Assembly: GCA_045531905.1 (NCBI GenBank) | Contig: JAZSEY010000017.1 | Coordinates: 19,656-83,655, forward strand | Reading direction: 5' to 3' | From: RGIG6919 sp045531905 | GTDB taxonomy: Bacteria > Bacillota > Clostridia > Lachnospirales > Lachnospiraceae | DNA: 64,000 nt | Part shown: piece by piece, positions 44,156 through 53,428 of the stretch | How the letters are laid out: every line of letters begins with the position of its first letter | Position numbering within the stretch: the first letter of the stretch is position 1 | Position numbers and translations under genes: made by a program | The notes under the pieces: generated by a model | The model's input: only the letters and a program-made list of their open reading frames with translations | Told to the model about the DNA's origin: nothing | Databases searched by the model: none

Positions 44156-44350
44156 ATGTCGGTACAACTAATATTTAAAATTGCAGCGGTGGGAATATTG
44201 GTTTCCCTGTTAAATCAAGTGTTGAAGCATTCAGGACGGGATGACCAGGCATATCTGTTGAGTCTGGTTGGTTTGGTTATCGTGCTATCCTGGGTGATTC
44301 CGTACATATATGAACTGTTTGAATCCATTTCAACCTTGTTTCAGTTGTAA
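44156..44350 (+). CDS. spoIIIAC: Stage III sporulation protein SpoIIIAC
   Basis: A 64-aa protein made of two membrane helices with the family core LIFKIAAVGILVSLLNQVLKHSG and GRDDQAYLLSLVGLVIVL. Its size and position in the operon leave little doubt. Ribosome site GGGGGA. Confidence 0.95.
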   Translation: MSVQLIFKIAAVGILVSLLNQVLKHSGRDDQAYLLSLVGLVIVLSWVIPYIYELFESISTLFQL

Positions 44351-44374
44351 TGCAAAAAGCATAGGGGGTAGGGT

Positions 44375-44770
44375 ATGAGCATCATTAAACTTTCAATCGT
44401 TGCAGTGTTGGGGGTGGTGCTAGCGTTAAATGTAAAGAGTCAGAAAGCAGAATATAGTGTATTTGTTAGTATGGGTTTGTGTCTGTTTATACTGTCTTTT
44501 GCACTAGAGCGTTTGCATTATATTGTAGAAATGATACATGAATTGACTGCGATGATTGCTATCGATAAGAGTTATATTCTTCTGATACTGAAATTGATTG
44601 GCATTTCCTATATTAGTGAATTTGCTTCTGCCTTGTGTAAGGAGGCAGGCTTTGGTGCTATTTCAGGTCAAATTGAGCTTGCTGGAAAACTTACTATGGT
44701 GTTTATGAGTATTCCTATTGTATTTACTGTATTAGAAACGATTCAGCATTTTTTAAAAGGGAGCCTATGA
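44375..44770 (+). CDS. spoIIIAD: Stage III sporulation protein SpoIIIAD
   Basis: A 131-aa membrane protein with about four helices and the family stretch ISYISEFASALCKEAGFGAISGQIELAGK. It overlaps the spoIIIAE start. SpoIIIAC and AD form part of the membrane platform of the channel. Confidence 0.95.
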   Translation: MSIIKLSIVAVLGVVLALNVKSQKAEYSVFVSMGLCLFILSFALERLHYIVEMIHELTAMIAIDKSYILLILKLIGISYISEFASALCKEAGFGAISGQIELAGKLTMVFMSIPIVFTVLETIQHFLKGSL

Positions 44771-45789
44771 TGGCAATGGCTTGCATAAGGGGAACGTATA
44801 TGAATCAGATAGATGGGTTTATGGAGTTGCTTCAAAAATTGTTGGCAGGAGATGTGAATGGTGCGTGCATGGACATGCTTGCAGGCGTAAAAGCAGCGTT
44901 ACTTAGCAGTATTTCCGAGAATCAGGAGTATTTGATTGCGTTACTTTCGGTGGCAGTTCTGGCAGCATTTTTTACCAACTTAACCAGTGCATTTGGCGGA
45001 GGTTTACTGGGAGAACAGGGATTTTATGTTTCATTTGTGTTGATATTTACGTTGGCTATCAAAGCCTTTGGAGTGTTTTTTTCAGTGGCTGAGGATGTGG
45101 TTCGACAGATATTAGAAGTAATGCAACTGTTAGTACCGGCTTATATTGTATCTGTAACCGGTGCTGCAGGCAGTATCACGGGAACTGCCGCTTATGAGTT
45201 GATATGTTTGGTGCTTACCTGTATTCAGTATGGTGTGTTATATATCATGTTTCCATTACTGCAAACCTTCTTTTTATTTCAGTTTATCAACCAGTTAAAT
45301 GAGGAGCAGTATTTTACCAGATGGATTGCTTTGATAAAGGATTTGATTGGTTGGGGACTGAAAATGATTACAGTCTTTGTGGTGGGCATGCATTTATTAA
45401 AAGGAATGATAACGCCAGTGTTGGATTCTGTAAAGGTGGGAATGGTACAAAAGGGAATTAACGCTATACCTGGAGGTTCATTTGTGGCGGCGTTTACTGG
45501 TGTTTTTCTTGGTTGTAGTATTTTGATAAAAAATAGTATTGGTGTGGCAGGTATTTTAATTTTACTTGGTATTGTGGCTGTTCCCTTTGTGCAAATGGGT
45601 GTCATGGTGGTCAGTTATTATGTGTTGGCTGCGCTGTTGGAACCTATTTTGGACAAACGTTTAATCAAGGCAATATCCGGAATGGCAGAGGCGGCTACCT
45701 TGACATTTCGAACGGCATTTACCTCGGTAGTGCTGTTAATCGTCAGTATAGCTATGATTGCAAGTTGTACCAATATGCGATGGAGTTGA
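44767..45789 (+). CDS. spoIIIAE: Stage III sporulation protein SpoIIIAE
   Basis: The 340-aa protein is a polytopic membrane subunit of the channel. Recognisable segments are AAFFTNLTSAFG, MQLLVPAYIVSVTGAAGS, QFINQLN and the FPxxQxG-like late helices. Two starts are plausible: ATG 44767 or 44770 after AAGGGAG, and ATG 44800 after AAGGGGA. In either case the clear N-terminal signal peptide of Bacillus SpoIIIAE is not visible, which is unusual. Confidence 0.9.
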   Translation: MMAMACIRGTYMNQIDGFMELLQKLLAGDVNGACMDMLAGVKAALLSSISENQEYLIALLSVAVLAAFFTNLTSAFGGGLLGEQGFYVSFVLIFTLAIKAFGVFFSVAEDVVRQILEVMQLLVPAYIVSVTGAAGSITGTAAYELICLVLTCIQYGVLYIMFPLLQTFFLFQFINQLNEEQYFTRWIALIKDLIGWGLKMITVFVVGMHLLKGMITPVLDSVKVGMVQKGINAIPGGSFVAAFTGVFLGCSILIKNSIGVAGILILLGIVAVPFVQMGVMVVSYYVLAALLEPILDKRLIKAISGMAEAATLTFRTAFTSVVLLIVSIAMIASCTNMRWS

Positions 45790-45792
45790 TGT

Positions 45793-46125
45793 ATGTGGAG
45801 AGAATGGGTATTTCAGATTACGGTATTTGGGGTATTGGCAACCTTAGTGTTAAATATGCTTCCGAAGGAGGTGTACAAGAAGTACGTGAAACTGTCTTTG
45901 GGCTTTTTATTGATTTTGATTATGTTAAAACCATTGATGCAGGTGTTGGATTTTGAAGATGGCGTCAATCAAATCTTTTCAGACCTGTATATTGAGATGG
46001 AGGAAATGGAGCGTACTGATGATTTTCGGGAAGCAGAGGAAACATATCAACGGCTTTTGCAGGAGTTATATGAAGAAAGTGTGTTGGAATTAGGCGAGTC
46101 TCCGTATATAACGGAGGAAGAGTAA
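45793..46125 (+). CDS. spoIIIAF: Stage III sporulation protein SpoIIIAF
   Basis: A 110-aa protein with two membrane helices (about 7-22 and 32-50) and a short soluble C-terminal part, shorter than in Bacillus (about 205 aa). The opening WREWVFQITVFGVLATLVLNMLP and KYVKLSLGFLLILIMLKPL are typical. It begins 3 bases after spoIIIAE. Confidence 0.9.
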   Translation: MWREWVFQITVFGVLATLVLNMLPKEVYKKYVKLSLGFLLILIMLKPLMQVLDFEDGVNQIFSDLYIEMEEMERTDDFREAEETYQRLLQELYEESVLELGESPYITEEE

Positions 46126-46135
46126 GGGAGGCGTT

Positions 46136-46735
46136 ATGGAAGATAACAAACTGAAGCAGATGATGGAGGCATTGCAAAATAAAGAAAAAATCAGAAAATG
46201 GTTTGCTCCGGATAAATTGGTCATTGGTTTGCTTTTGGGCGCACTATTGCTGGTTGTTGCAATTCCCACTGAACCAAAGAAAAATACTGACACAACGTCT
46301 GAATCTACGTCATCTTCAGAACGTGAACAGGCTTCCTTTGAGACAGACTATGTGAAACAAATGGAGGAAAAGTTGGAGAATACGTTGATGGGGCTTTCTG
46401 GTGTCCAGCAGATTAGAGTGATGATAACCTTGAAGGCATCTAAGGAAGAAGTGATTAATAAGGACACCCCTTATAGTCAGACAGTTGTCAGTGAGACTGG
46501 CGAAGGAACCAATAGGGAGCAGACAGATGTGGAAAATAAAGAAGAAACCGTGCTCATTAGTGAAAATGGAGATACGAAGCCATACGTAGTAAAAGAATTG
46601 TATCCGGAGGTAGAGGGGATTTTAGTGGTGGTGCAGGGAAAAATGGACATTATGTTAAAAAGTGAAATAACTGAGGTGGTAGAGGTATTATTTGATGTGG
46701 AACCGCATAAAGTGAAAGTATTAGGAACAAATTAA
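46136..46735 (+). CDS. spoIIIAG: Stage III sporulation protein SpoIIIAG
   Basis: A 199-aa protein with a cytosolic start, one membrane helix (about 27-43) and a ring-building domain facing the intermembrane space: ENTLMGLSGVQQIRVMITLKAS and YPEVEGILVVVQG. SpoIIIAG forms the large central ring in the channel. An acidic, Ser/Thr-rich linker follows the helix. Confidence 0.93.
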   Translation: MEDNKLKQMMEALQNKEKIRKWFAPDKLVIGLLLGALLLVVAIPTEPKKNTDTTSESTSSSEREQASFETDYVKQMEEKLENTLMGLSGVQQIRVMITLKASKEEVINKDTPYSQTVVSETGEGTNREQTDVENKEETVLISENGDTKPYVVKELYPEVEGILVVVQGKMDIMLKSEITEVVEVLFDVEPHKVKVLGTN

Positions 46736-46751
46736 TAATTGGGAGGGTATT

Positions 46752-47447
46752 ATGAAAGCAATTTTAAAGAAGAATCAAATGATGATTTTTGCCTTGACGT
46801 TGATGATAGCTGTTGCCGGATATTTGAATTTTAACAGCGGTGATTTGGCGGTAGACAACCCAGATGCGATGGCTTCTACTGAGGAAAGCCAAGATGTGTC
46901 AGATATGATGTATGAAGGTGCTGTTGGAAATATGGATGATGCCATTGTCAGTGCCAATGTGGAAGATACCATTGAGGAGGCCAGCACATCTGATGTTGCG
47001 GATGCGAATGAAGCAGAGGATAGTACATACGAGGATAGTATAGATACCGAAAATATTGGGGAAACTATTCTTACTTCCGGTCAGGCAACTGCCAATTTTT
47101 TAGTGGAGGCGAAACTGAATCGGGAGCAGATGCGTGCCAAGTCCAAGGAGATTTTAAATGGTATTATTGAAAATGACACGCTTTCTGAAGATGCCAAAAA
47201 AGATGCAGTGGCAGCATTGGTAAAAATGACTGAGAATATGGAACTGGAATATAGTGCGGAACAGCAATTAGGTGTGAAGGGGTTTGCCAATGCCATTGTT
47301 AGTATTAGTGAAAATAGTGTAGATGTAACCATTGCAAAAACGGAACTTACCGACACGGAAAAAGCGCAGATTGAAGACATTGTGGTTCGTAAGACAAATT
47401 GTAAAGTGTCCGATATCGTAATCACTACCATGGAAAGTGAAAATTGA
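46752..47447 (+). CDS. spoIIIAH: Stage III sporulation protein SpoIIIAH
   Basis: A 231-aa protein with an N-terminal membrane helix (about 10-22), a long acidic linker (about 30-95), and a YscJ/FliF-like ring domain with LNREQMRAKSKEILNGII. SpoIIIAH links to a forespore protein, SpoIIQ or a substitute, across the septum. Last gene of the operon; the next gene has its own promoter directly after the stop. Confidence 0.93.
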   Translation: MKAILKKNQMMIFALTLMIAVAGYLNFNSGDLAVDNPDAMASTEESQDVSDMMYEGAVGNMDDAIVSANVEDTIEEASTSDVADANEAEDSTYEDSIDTENIGETILTSGQATANFLVEAKLNREQMRAKSKEILNGIIENDTLSEDAKKDAVAALVKMTENMELEYSAEQQLGVKGFANAIVSISENSVDVTIAKTELTDTEKAQIEDIVVRKTNCKVSDIVITTMESEN

Positions 47448-47476
47448 TTGCATTCTTTATAGAATTTAGGTATACT
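47448..47476 (+). promoter_or_regulatory. Strong sigma-A promoter of the gls24-like gene
   Basis: TTGCAT (47448-47453) and TATACT (47471-47476) are separated by 17 bases. It starts on the base after the spoIIIAH stop, so sporulation and vegetative units abut. Confidence 0.8.
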
Positions 47477-47523
47477 ATACACAGATACGTTTGAATAATA
47501 AACTGGTTAACAGGAGGAATATT

Positions 47524-47910
47524 ATGGGAGCGCAGATGAGAGAAGATAATGAATATCCTGTAAAGGAAGTTGTACAGAATGGTGATGTACAGATTGCTGA
47601 TGAAGTAGTGGCTATTATTGCAGGTCTTGCTGCAACTGAGGTTGACGGTGTTGCAAAGATGGCTGGCAATATTTCTAATGAATTGATTAGTAAGCTTGGC
47701 ATGAAGAACTTATCGAAGGGTGTGAAGGTTGAAGTTGTTCCGCCTGAGGTAGGTGTAGAGCTTAGATTAGTATTAAAATATGGATACAGCATTCCTGAGG
47801 TATCTAAGACTGTACAGGACAAGGTGCGTAGTGCCATTGAGACTATGACAGGATTACATGTGTCAGAGGTAAATGTTAAGATTGCCGGAGTAGCAATTAA
47901 CGAGGACTAA
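47524..47910 (+). CDS. Asp23/Gls24 family envelope stress protein
   Basis: A 128-aa cytoplasmic protein of the Asp23/Gls24 family (YqhY-like): VQIADEVVAIIAGLAATEVDGVAKMAG, then NLSKGVKVEV and TGLHVSEVNVKIAGV. YqhY sits before nusB in Bacillus, as here, and is linked there to acetyl-CoA carboxylase control. ATG 47524 follows AGGAGG; an upstream in-frame ATG at 47491 lacks a ribosome site. Confidence 0.92.
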   Translation: MGAQMREDNEYPVKEVVQNGDVQIADEVVAIIAGLAATEVDGVAKMAGNISNELISKLGMKNLSKGVKVEVVPPEVGVELRLVLKYGYSIPEVSKTVQDKVRSAIETMTGLHVSEVNVKIAGVAINED

Positions 47911-47932
47911 CCCAGAAGGGATTTATAGGTTT

Positions 47933-47982
47933 CATTCCATGGGAATGTATATGGATGGAAGGCTGTTGCGAAAGTGACAGCC
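47933..47982 (+). promoter_or_regulatory. Two small hairpins ahead of nusB
   Basis: CATTCC/GGAATG (47933-47947) and GGCTGT/ACAGCC (47961-47982) lie in the 102-base gap. Neither has a T-run. They could modulate read-through from the highly expressed gls24-like gene. Confidence 0.4.
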
Positions 47983-48012
47983 TATCTATCTTTAGGAAGA
48001 AAGGATTGTACC

Positions 48013-48426
48013 ATGATAAGAGCAAAGATGAGAGAACAGATTTTCAAGATACTATTTCGTGTGGAGTTTACGGATACTGCCGAATTTGATGAGCAGTTGA
48101 CATTTGCGATGGAAGAGATTGCAGAGGAATTTCAGCCGAAGGATGAAGATGCAGCATATATTCGTGACAAGGTGACTGCTATTGTAGAGAAGTTAGCAGA
48201 CATTGATGCATGTATTGAAAAGTATGCAGAGGGATGGAAACTCAATCGAATCGGCAAGCCTGAGCTTACCATTTTGCGTCTTGCTATTTATGAGATGCAG
48301 TACGATGAGGATATTCCTGCAAAGGTAGCAATCAATGAGGCAGTGGAGTTAACAAAGCAATTCTGTAATGAAGATGCAAAGGGCTTTGTAAATGCAGTAT
48401 TAGGTAAGATTGAAAGAGATTCATGA
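48013..48426 (+). CDS. nusB: Transcription antitermination factor NusB
   Basis: NusB binds boxA RNA with S10 during rRNA transcription. The 137-aa helical protein has the end motif LNRIGKPELTILRLAIYEM and INEAVELTKQFCNEDAKGFVNAVLGKI. ATG 48013 gives the normal N-terminus MIRAKMREQIFKIL; an in-frame start at 47974 is unlikely. Its stop overlaps the xseA start (ATGA). Confidence 0.94.
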   Translation: MIRAKMREQIFKILFRVEFTDTAEFDEQLTFAMEEIAEEFQPKDEDAAYIRDKVTAIVEKLADIDACIEKYAEGWKLNRIGKPELTILRLAIYEMQYDEDIPAKVAINEAVELTKQFCNEDAKGFVNAVLGKIERDS

Positions 48427-49625
48427 ATAAACGTGTATACCCTGTAGGAAAAGTAAATATCTACGTTAAGAGGATGTTTGATAGCGATTACTTGCTGAAG
48501 CATCTTTTTGTGAAGGGTGAGGTTTCCAATTGCAAGTATCATTCTTCAGGTCATATATATTTTACGCTGAAGGACGATGAGGGAACTTTGAACTGTGTGA
48601 TGTTCCGTTCTAATCAACGAACCGGTTTGACATTTCCTATGACGAATGGTCAGGAGGTTATCGTTGAAGGATCCATTTCTTTATATGAACGGGAAGGTAA
48701 GTACCAGTTATATGCGAATCAGATTACACTGTCAGGTGCAGGGGATTTACATGCGCGCTATGAGGCATTGAAGCAAAAACTGTATGAAGAAGGGTTATTT
48801 GAGTTTGATATCAAAAGACCGATTTGTAAATATCCAAAACGAGTAGGAATTGTAACTGCGAAAACGGGTGCTGCCATTGAGGATATTAAGAATATAGCAA
48901 AAAGAAGAAATCCTTATGTGCAGCTTATTTTGTATCCTGCAAAGGTGCAGGGAGATGGAGCTGCAGAAACAATTGTAAAAGGTATTGAAACCTTGGACAA
49001 GTTGGGTGTGGATACCATTATTATTGGCCGTGGTGGCGGTTCCATGGAGGATTTGTGGGCATTTAACGAAGAGATAGTGGCACGAGCCATTCGTGCAAGT
49101 CATACACCGATTATTTCGGGCACCGGACATGAGATTGATAATACCATTGCGGATTATGCATCTGATTTGCGTGCTCCAACACCGTCGGCGGCTTGTGAAT
49201 TGGCGATTCCGGATGTGATGAGTACCATTACTTTGTTAGATAGCCAGTTACAACAAATGGGACGTTCCATGTCTAAAAAGGTTTCCTATGCAGATATGCG
49301 TTTGGAATCTTTAAGCCGACATTTGCAGTCACTGAGTCCAAAACAAAAAGTGGTGCTGCAACAAAAACGCTTGCAGGAGCTTACCGACAAATTAAAGCAT
49401 GGATGGCAGGAAAAACTATCAGATAGAAAACAGCGATTAGTGCTTATGAATGCAAAGTTGGATGGACTATCACCTACAGCCAAATTAAAAAATGGATTTG
49501 GCTATATTTCAGACAAAGCAGACAAGCCTGTGTTATCGGCAAAACAGGTGCAAGTTGGAGATTCGTTACAGGTTACTTTACATGATGGTGCAATCATAGC
49601 ACAGATTACTGATATGACAGAGTAG
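48423..49625 (+). CDS. xseA: Exodeoxyribonuclease VII large subunit
   Basis: The catalytic subunit of a single-strand DNA exonuclease. The 400-aa protein has an N-terminal OB-fold (VKGEVSNCKYHSSGHIYFTLKD), the catalytic domain motifs RVGIVTAKTGAAIEDI, IIGRGGGSMEDLWAFNEE and SGTGHEIDNTIADYASDLRAPTPSAA, and a long C-terminal coiled coil. Paired with xseB 17 bases downstream. Confidence 0.96.
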   Translation: MNKRVYPVGKVNIYVKRMFDSDYLLKHLFVKGEVSNCKYHSSGHIYFTLKDDEGTLNCVMFRSNQRTGLTFPMTNGQEVIVEGSISLYEREGKYQLYANQITLSGAGDLHARYEALKQKLYEEGLFEFDIKRPICKYPKRVGIVTAKTGAAIEDIKNIAKRRNPYVQLILYPAKVQGDGAAETIVKGIETLDKLGVDTIIIGRGGGSMEDLWAFNEEIVARAIRASHTPIISGTGHEIDNTIADYASDLRAPTPSAACELAIPDVMSTITLLDSQLQQMGRSMSKKVSYADMRLESLSRHLQSLSPKQKVVLQQKRLQELTDKLKHGWQEKLSDRKQRLVLMNAKLDGLSPTAKLKNGFGYISDKADKPVLSAKQVQVGDSLQVTLHDGAIIAQITDMTE

Positions 49626-49642
49626 TCTAAAGAGGTGAAGAG

Positions 49643-49855
49643 ATGGAGAATATGAAAGAACAACAGAACATTTCCATTGAGGAATCATTGGATAAGATAG
49701 ATGATATTATCAAGGCATTAGAAAATCCGGAGGTTCCCCTTGCAGAGTCCTTAAAACTCTATTCCGAAGGCGCTATGCTGGTGTCTCAGTGTAAAGAGGC
49801 CATTAGCGGTATCGAAAAGGAAATTCAAGTGTTAGAGGAACAAGGTGAAGTGTAA
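49643..49855 (+). CDS. xseB: Exodeoxyribonuclease VII small subunit
   Basis: A 70-aa helical hairpin protein that binds the XseA coiled coil. Family core: SIEESLDKIDDIIKALENPEVPLAESLKLYSEG. Its stop shares one base with the ispA start. Confidence 0.95.
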   Translation: MENMKEQQNISIEESLDKIDDIIKALENPEVPLAESLKLYSEGAMLVSQCKEAISGIEKEIQVLEEQGEV

Positions 49856-50736
49856 TGGATACAAACTTAAAGAAAAGAATAGAAGAAGTTGAACAGATTG
49901 TATATCAGTATCTTCCAAAGGAAGAGGGATATCAAAAGACTGTTTTGGAGGCAATGAATTATACTATGACGGCAGGGGGTAAGCGTATTCGTCCTTTGAT
50001 GATGTATGAGACTTACCAGATGTTTGGAGGCAACACAGAAGTTGTGCATCCTTTTATGGCAGCCTTGGAGATGATTCATACATACTCTTTGATACATGAT
50101 GATTTACCTGCTTTAGATAATGATGATTATCGAAGAGGCAGACCGACTGCACATAAGAAGTTCAATGAAGCCATGGCGATTTTGGCTGGCGATGGCTTGC
50201 TGAATTATGCCTTTGAAGTTGCTGCAGAAGCATTTACTGAGGATTATGCCAATGCGAACGTTGCAAAGGCCTTACAGGTGCTCACAAGAAAACCGGGTAT
50301 CTATGGCATGATTGGTGGACAGGTAGCTGATGTGGAATTAACCGGAACAAAGCTTTCAGATGACCAGTTGGCATTTATCTATAAGAATAAAACCGGTGCC
50401 TTGATTGAGGCTGCCATGATGATTGGTGGTATATTGGCAGGTGCTACAGATGAAGAGGTTGCCACATTAGAGCAGATTGCAGCAAAAGTAGGTTTAGCAT
50501 TCCAGATTCAGGATGATATTTTGGATATGGTGGGAGAGCAGGAAAAGCTTGGTAAGCCAATTCACAGTGACGAAAAGAATGAAAAGGTTACTTATGTAAC
50601 ACTATATGGATTAGAGCAGTCTCGTAAAAAGGTTGAGGATTTATCAGGGGAAGCAGTTCAGTTATTGCATTCTTTTGGAAAGAACTGCGATGCGTTACAG
50701 TATTTGATAACCTGGTTAATACATAGGGACTTGTAG
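49855..50736 (+). CDS. ispA: Farnesyl/geranylgeranyl diphosphate synthase
   Basis: A trans-prenyl transferase that extends isoprenoid chains. The 293-aa protein has the first Asp-rich motif in SLIHDDLPALDNDDYRRGRPT, the second in FQIQDDILDMVGEQEKLGKP, and GGKRIRP near residue 41. The residues just before the first motif (HTYSLI) fit a farnesyl-chain enzyme, though product length cannot be proved. It sits before dxs, so the gene pair covers early and mid isoprenoid synthesis. Confidence 0.93.
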   Translation: MDTNLKKRIEEVEQIVYQYLPKEEGYQKTVLEAMNYTMTAGGKRIRPLMMYETYQMFGGNTEVVHPFMAALEMIHTYSLIHDDLPALDNDDYRRGRPTAHKKFNEAMAILAGDGLLNYAFEVAAEAFTEDYANANVAKALQVLTRKPGIYGMIGGQVADVELTGTKLSDDQLAFIYKNKTGALIEAAMMIGGILAGATDEEVATLEQIAAKVGLAFQIQDDILDMVGEQEKLGKPIHSDEKNEKVTYVTLYGLEQSRKKVEDLSGEAVQLLHSFGKNCDALQYLITWLIHRDL

Positions 50737-50751
50737 AAAAGAGGGATTTTC

Positions 50752-52623
50752 TTGAAAATTCTAGATAGAATCAATCAATCAAATGACATAAAGAGTATTG
50801 AACCAGAAGATTATGAAGGGTTAGCAGCTGAGATTAGACAGTTTTTGGTGGAGCATGTGGCGGTAACAGGCGGCCATTTGGCATCCAATTTGGGTGTGGT
50901 GGAGCTTACCATGGCTCTTCATTTGTGCATGCAGTTTCCAGAGGATAAGTTGATATTTGATGTGGGGCATCAGGCGTATACACATAAGATTTTGACTGGA
51001 CGAAAGGAAGATTTTGCCACACTTAGACAGTTGGATGGTATGAGTGGATTTCCGAAGCGTGAGGAAAGTGACACGGATGTGTTTGATACAGGACATAGTT
51101 CTACTTCCATTTCTGCGGCTGTCGGACTTGCGGAGGCAAGAAAAATCAAAGGCACAAAAGAAAGAATTGTGGCTGTGATAGGTGATGGTGCGTGTTCTGG
51201 TGGTCTTGCATTTGAGGCATTAAATAATATGGAGCATGTAAAAGGTAGTCTGATTGTTATTTTAAATGACAATGAGATGTCTATTTCCCAAAATGTTGGT
51301 GGTATGTCAAGATATTTGAACCGCATTCGTTTGGGACATGCTTATAATGATTTAAAGACTGGAGTTGAGCAGACATTGCTTTCTATTCCGAAAGCAGGTC
51401 TTAGCATAGCAAAGAAAATCAAACGCTCTAAGGATAGTATCAAGCAGCTCTTTGTTCCTGGTAATTTATTTGAGGAGTTAGGGATTACCTACATTGGTCC
51501 GGTGGATGGCCATGATGTGGAGTCTTTGGTGGAGACCATTTCTTCCGCTATGGAATTGAATAAGCCGATTTTAATTCATGTAAAGACTTGTAAGGGTAAG
51601 GGATACGGTTATGCAGAAAAGTACCCTTCTTATTTCCATGGAATTGAGCCGTTTAACCCAGACACAGGTAAAGTGCTTGCAAAACGGGATAAGATGAGTT
51701 ATACAGGCGTGTTTGGTAGAAAACTATGTAGTTTGGCAACAGAGAATAAGGATATTGTTGCGATTACAGCAGCAATGCCGGATGGTACAGGATTAAAGAA
51801 CTTCCAAAAGGAATATCCGAACCGTTTCTTTGACGTGGGTATTGCTGAAGCCCATGCGGTGACCTTTGCAGCGGGCTTGGCTACTTCAGGATTGATACCA
51901 GTGGTTGCCGTGTATTCATCATTTTTACAGAGAGCCTATGATCAGATATTACATGATGTGTGTATGCAGAATTTGCATGTTATTTTTGCTGTAGACAGGG
52001 CAGGTCTTGTGGGTGCAGATGGAGAGACGCATCAAGGTGTATTTGACTTATCATATCTTTCTAATATTCCCAATATGACAGTCTTGGCACCAAAGAACCG
52101 ATATGAGCTATCTAGAATGCTTGAGTATGCGGTGGCATATGATGGACCGATTGCCATTCGATATCCAAGAGGAGATGCCTATTACGGTTTGAAGAACAAG
52201 ATACAATATCTGGATTATGGTAAGAGTGAGATATTAGAAGAAGGAAGTAAGATTGCGATTTTAGCAGTGGGCAGTATGGTAGAGTCGGCGGAACAGGTTT
52301 GCGAGAACCTAAAGGCTCAGGGATACGAGCCAACTCTTGTAAATGTTAGATTTGTGAAGCCATTTGATAAGGAACTGTTTGTTTCTTTATGCAAGAATCA
52401 CAGATACATTTGTACCATGGAAGAAAATGTGCTAGAAGGCGGATTTGGACAGGCAGTAGCAACCAGTTTGTTAAAAGAAGGCTGTCAGTTCAAATGGATT
52501 CCTTTTGCAATTGATGATAATTTTGTTAAGCAAGGCAAGCGACAGGAGTTGTTAGAACAACTAGGAATGGATGTAGAATCCATGACAAAGCGTATTGTTG
52601 CTTGTGTTTCGGAGGAAGTATGA
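50752..52623 (+). CDS. dxs: 1-deoxy-D-xylulose-5-phosphate synthase
   Basis: Dxs makes DXP from pyruvate and glyceraldehyde-3-phosphate, the first step of the MEP pathway; it uses thiamine diphosphate. The 623-aa protein has GGHLASNLGVVELT, DVGHQAYTHKILTGR, the ThDP motif GDGACSGGLAFEALNNM and the transketolase domain with DRAGLVGADGETHQGVFD. The start is TTG 50752, after GAGGGA. The stop overlaps the next start by ATGA. Confidence 0.96.
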   Translation: MKILDRINQSNDIKSIEPEDYEGLAAEIRQFLVEHVAVTGGHLASNLGVVELTMALHLCMQFPEDKLIFDVGHQAYTHKILTGRKEDFATLRQLDGMSGFPKREESDTDVFDTGHSSTSISAAVGLAEARKIKGTKERIVAVIGDGACSGGLAFEALNNMEHVKGSLIVILNDNEMSISQNVGGMSRYLNRIRLGHAYNDLKTGVEQTLLSIPKAGLSIAKKIKRSKDSIKQLFVPGNLFEELGITYIGPVDGHDVESLVETISSAMELNKPILIHVKTCKGKGYGYAEKYPSYFHGIEPFNPDTGKVLAKRDKMSYTGVFGRKLCSLATENKDIVAITAAMPDGTGLKNFQKEYPNRFFDVGIAEAHAVTFAAGLATSGLIPVVAVYSSFLQRAYDQILHDVCMQNLHVIFAVDRAGLVGADGETHQGVFDLSYLSNIPNMTVLAPKNRYELSRMLEYAVAYDGPIAIRYPRGDAYYGLKNKIQYLDYGKSEILEEGSKIAILAVGSMVESAEQVCENLKAQGYEPTLVNVRFVKPFDKELFVSLCKNHRYICTMEENVLEGGFGQAVATSLLKEGCQFKWIPFAIDDNFVKQGKRQELLEQLGMDVESMTKRIVACVSEEV

Positions 52624-53417
52624 AGGAACGGTTAGACGTTTTATTAGTGAAAAGAGGACTGGCACAGTCCAGAGAAAAAGCGAAAGCAATCATTATGTCC
52701 GGTATTGTCTTTGTGGATAACCAGCGAGAAGATAAGGCTGGCACCACATTCGATGAAAAGGTGAATATTGAGGTTCGCGGTAAAACATTAAAATACGTTG
52801 GCAGAGGCGGATTAAAACTAGAGAAAGCGATCGAGACCTTTCAGGTGGATTTGCAAGATAAGATTTGTATGGATGTGGGAGCATCTACAGGTGGATTTAC
52901 AGACTGTATGCTACAGAATGGGGTCTCTAAGGTATATTCTGTAGATGTGGGACATGGTCAGTTGGACTGGAAACTGAGAAATGACGAGAGAGTGGTTTGC
53001 ATGGAAAGTACCAATATTCGATATGTAACACCGGAGGATATTGCGGAACTTTTGGATTTTGCTTCTATTGATGTTTCATTCATTTCTTTGACAAAGGTTC
53101 TTGGACCTGTGAAGGACTTGCTTACAGATGTGGGTGAAATTGTATGTCTGATTAAGCCACAGTTTGAGGCAGGAAGAGAAAAGGTAGGCAAGAAGGGTGT
53201 TGTCAGAGATAAAAATGTACATAAAGAAGTCATTGAGATGGTAATGGATTTTGCCAGAGGTATGGATTTCAAATTGTTGCATTTGGATTTTTCTCCGATT
53301 AAAGGCCCGGAGGGCAATATTGAATATTTATTACATATGACAAAGAATGTAGAAGCTTCTGACGTGGATTTGGATGCGGATATGGTGGTAGAGGCTTCCC
53401 ATGCACAGCTTGATTAG
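52620..53417 (+). CDS. TlyA family rRNA 2'-O-methyltransferase / S4-domain protein
   Basis: A 265-aa protein of the TlyA/hemolysin-A-like family that methylates ribosomal RNA ribose. An S4 RNA-binding domain (KERLDVLLVKRGLAQSREKAKAIIMSG) is followed by an FtsJ-like methyltransferase with CMDVGASTGGFTDCMLQ, DVGHGQLDWKLR and IDVSFISLTKVL. ATG 52620 follows GGAGG inside the end of dxs. Standard place before nadK and argR. Confidence 0.93.
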   Translation: MKERLDVLLVKRGLAQSREKAKAIIMSGIVFVDNQREDKAGTTFDEKVNIEVRGKTLKYVGRGGLKLEKAIETFQVDLQDKICMDVGASTGGFTDCMLQNGVSKVYSVDVGHGQLDWKLRNDERVVCMESTNIRYVTPEDIAELLDFASIDVSFISLTKVLGPVKDLLTDVGEIVCLIKPQFEAGREKVGKKGVVRDKNVHKEVIEMVMDFARGMDFKLLHLDFSPIKGPEGNIEYLLHMTKNVEASDVDLDADMVVEASHAQLD

Positions 53418-53428
53418 TAGGTGAGAGA

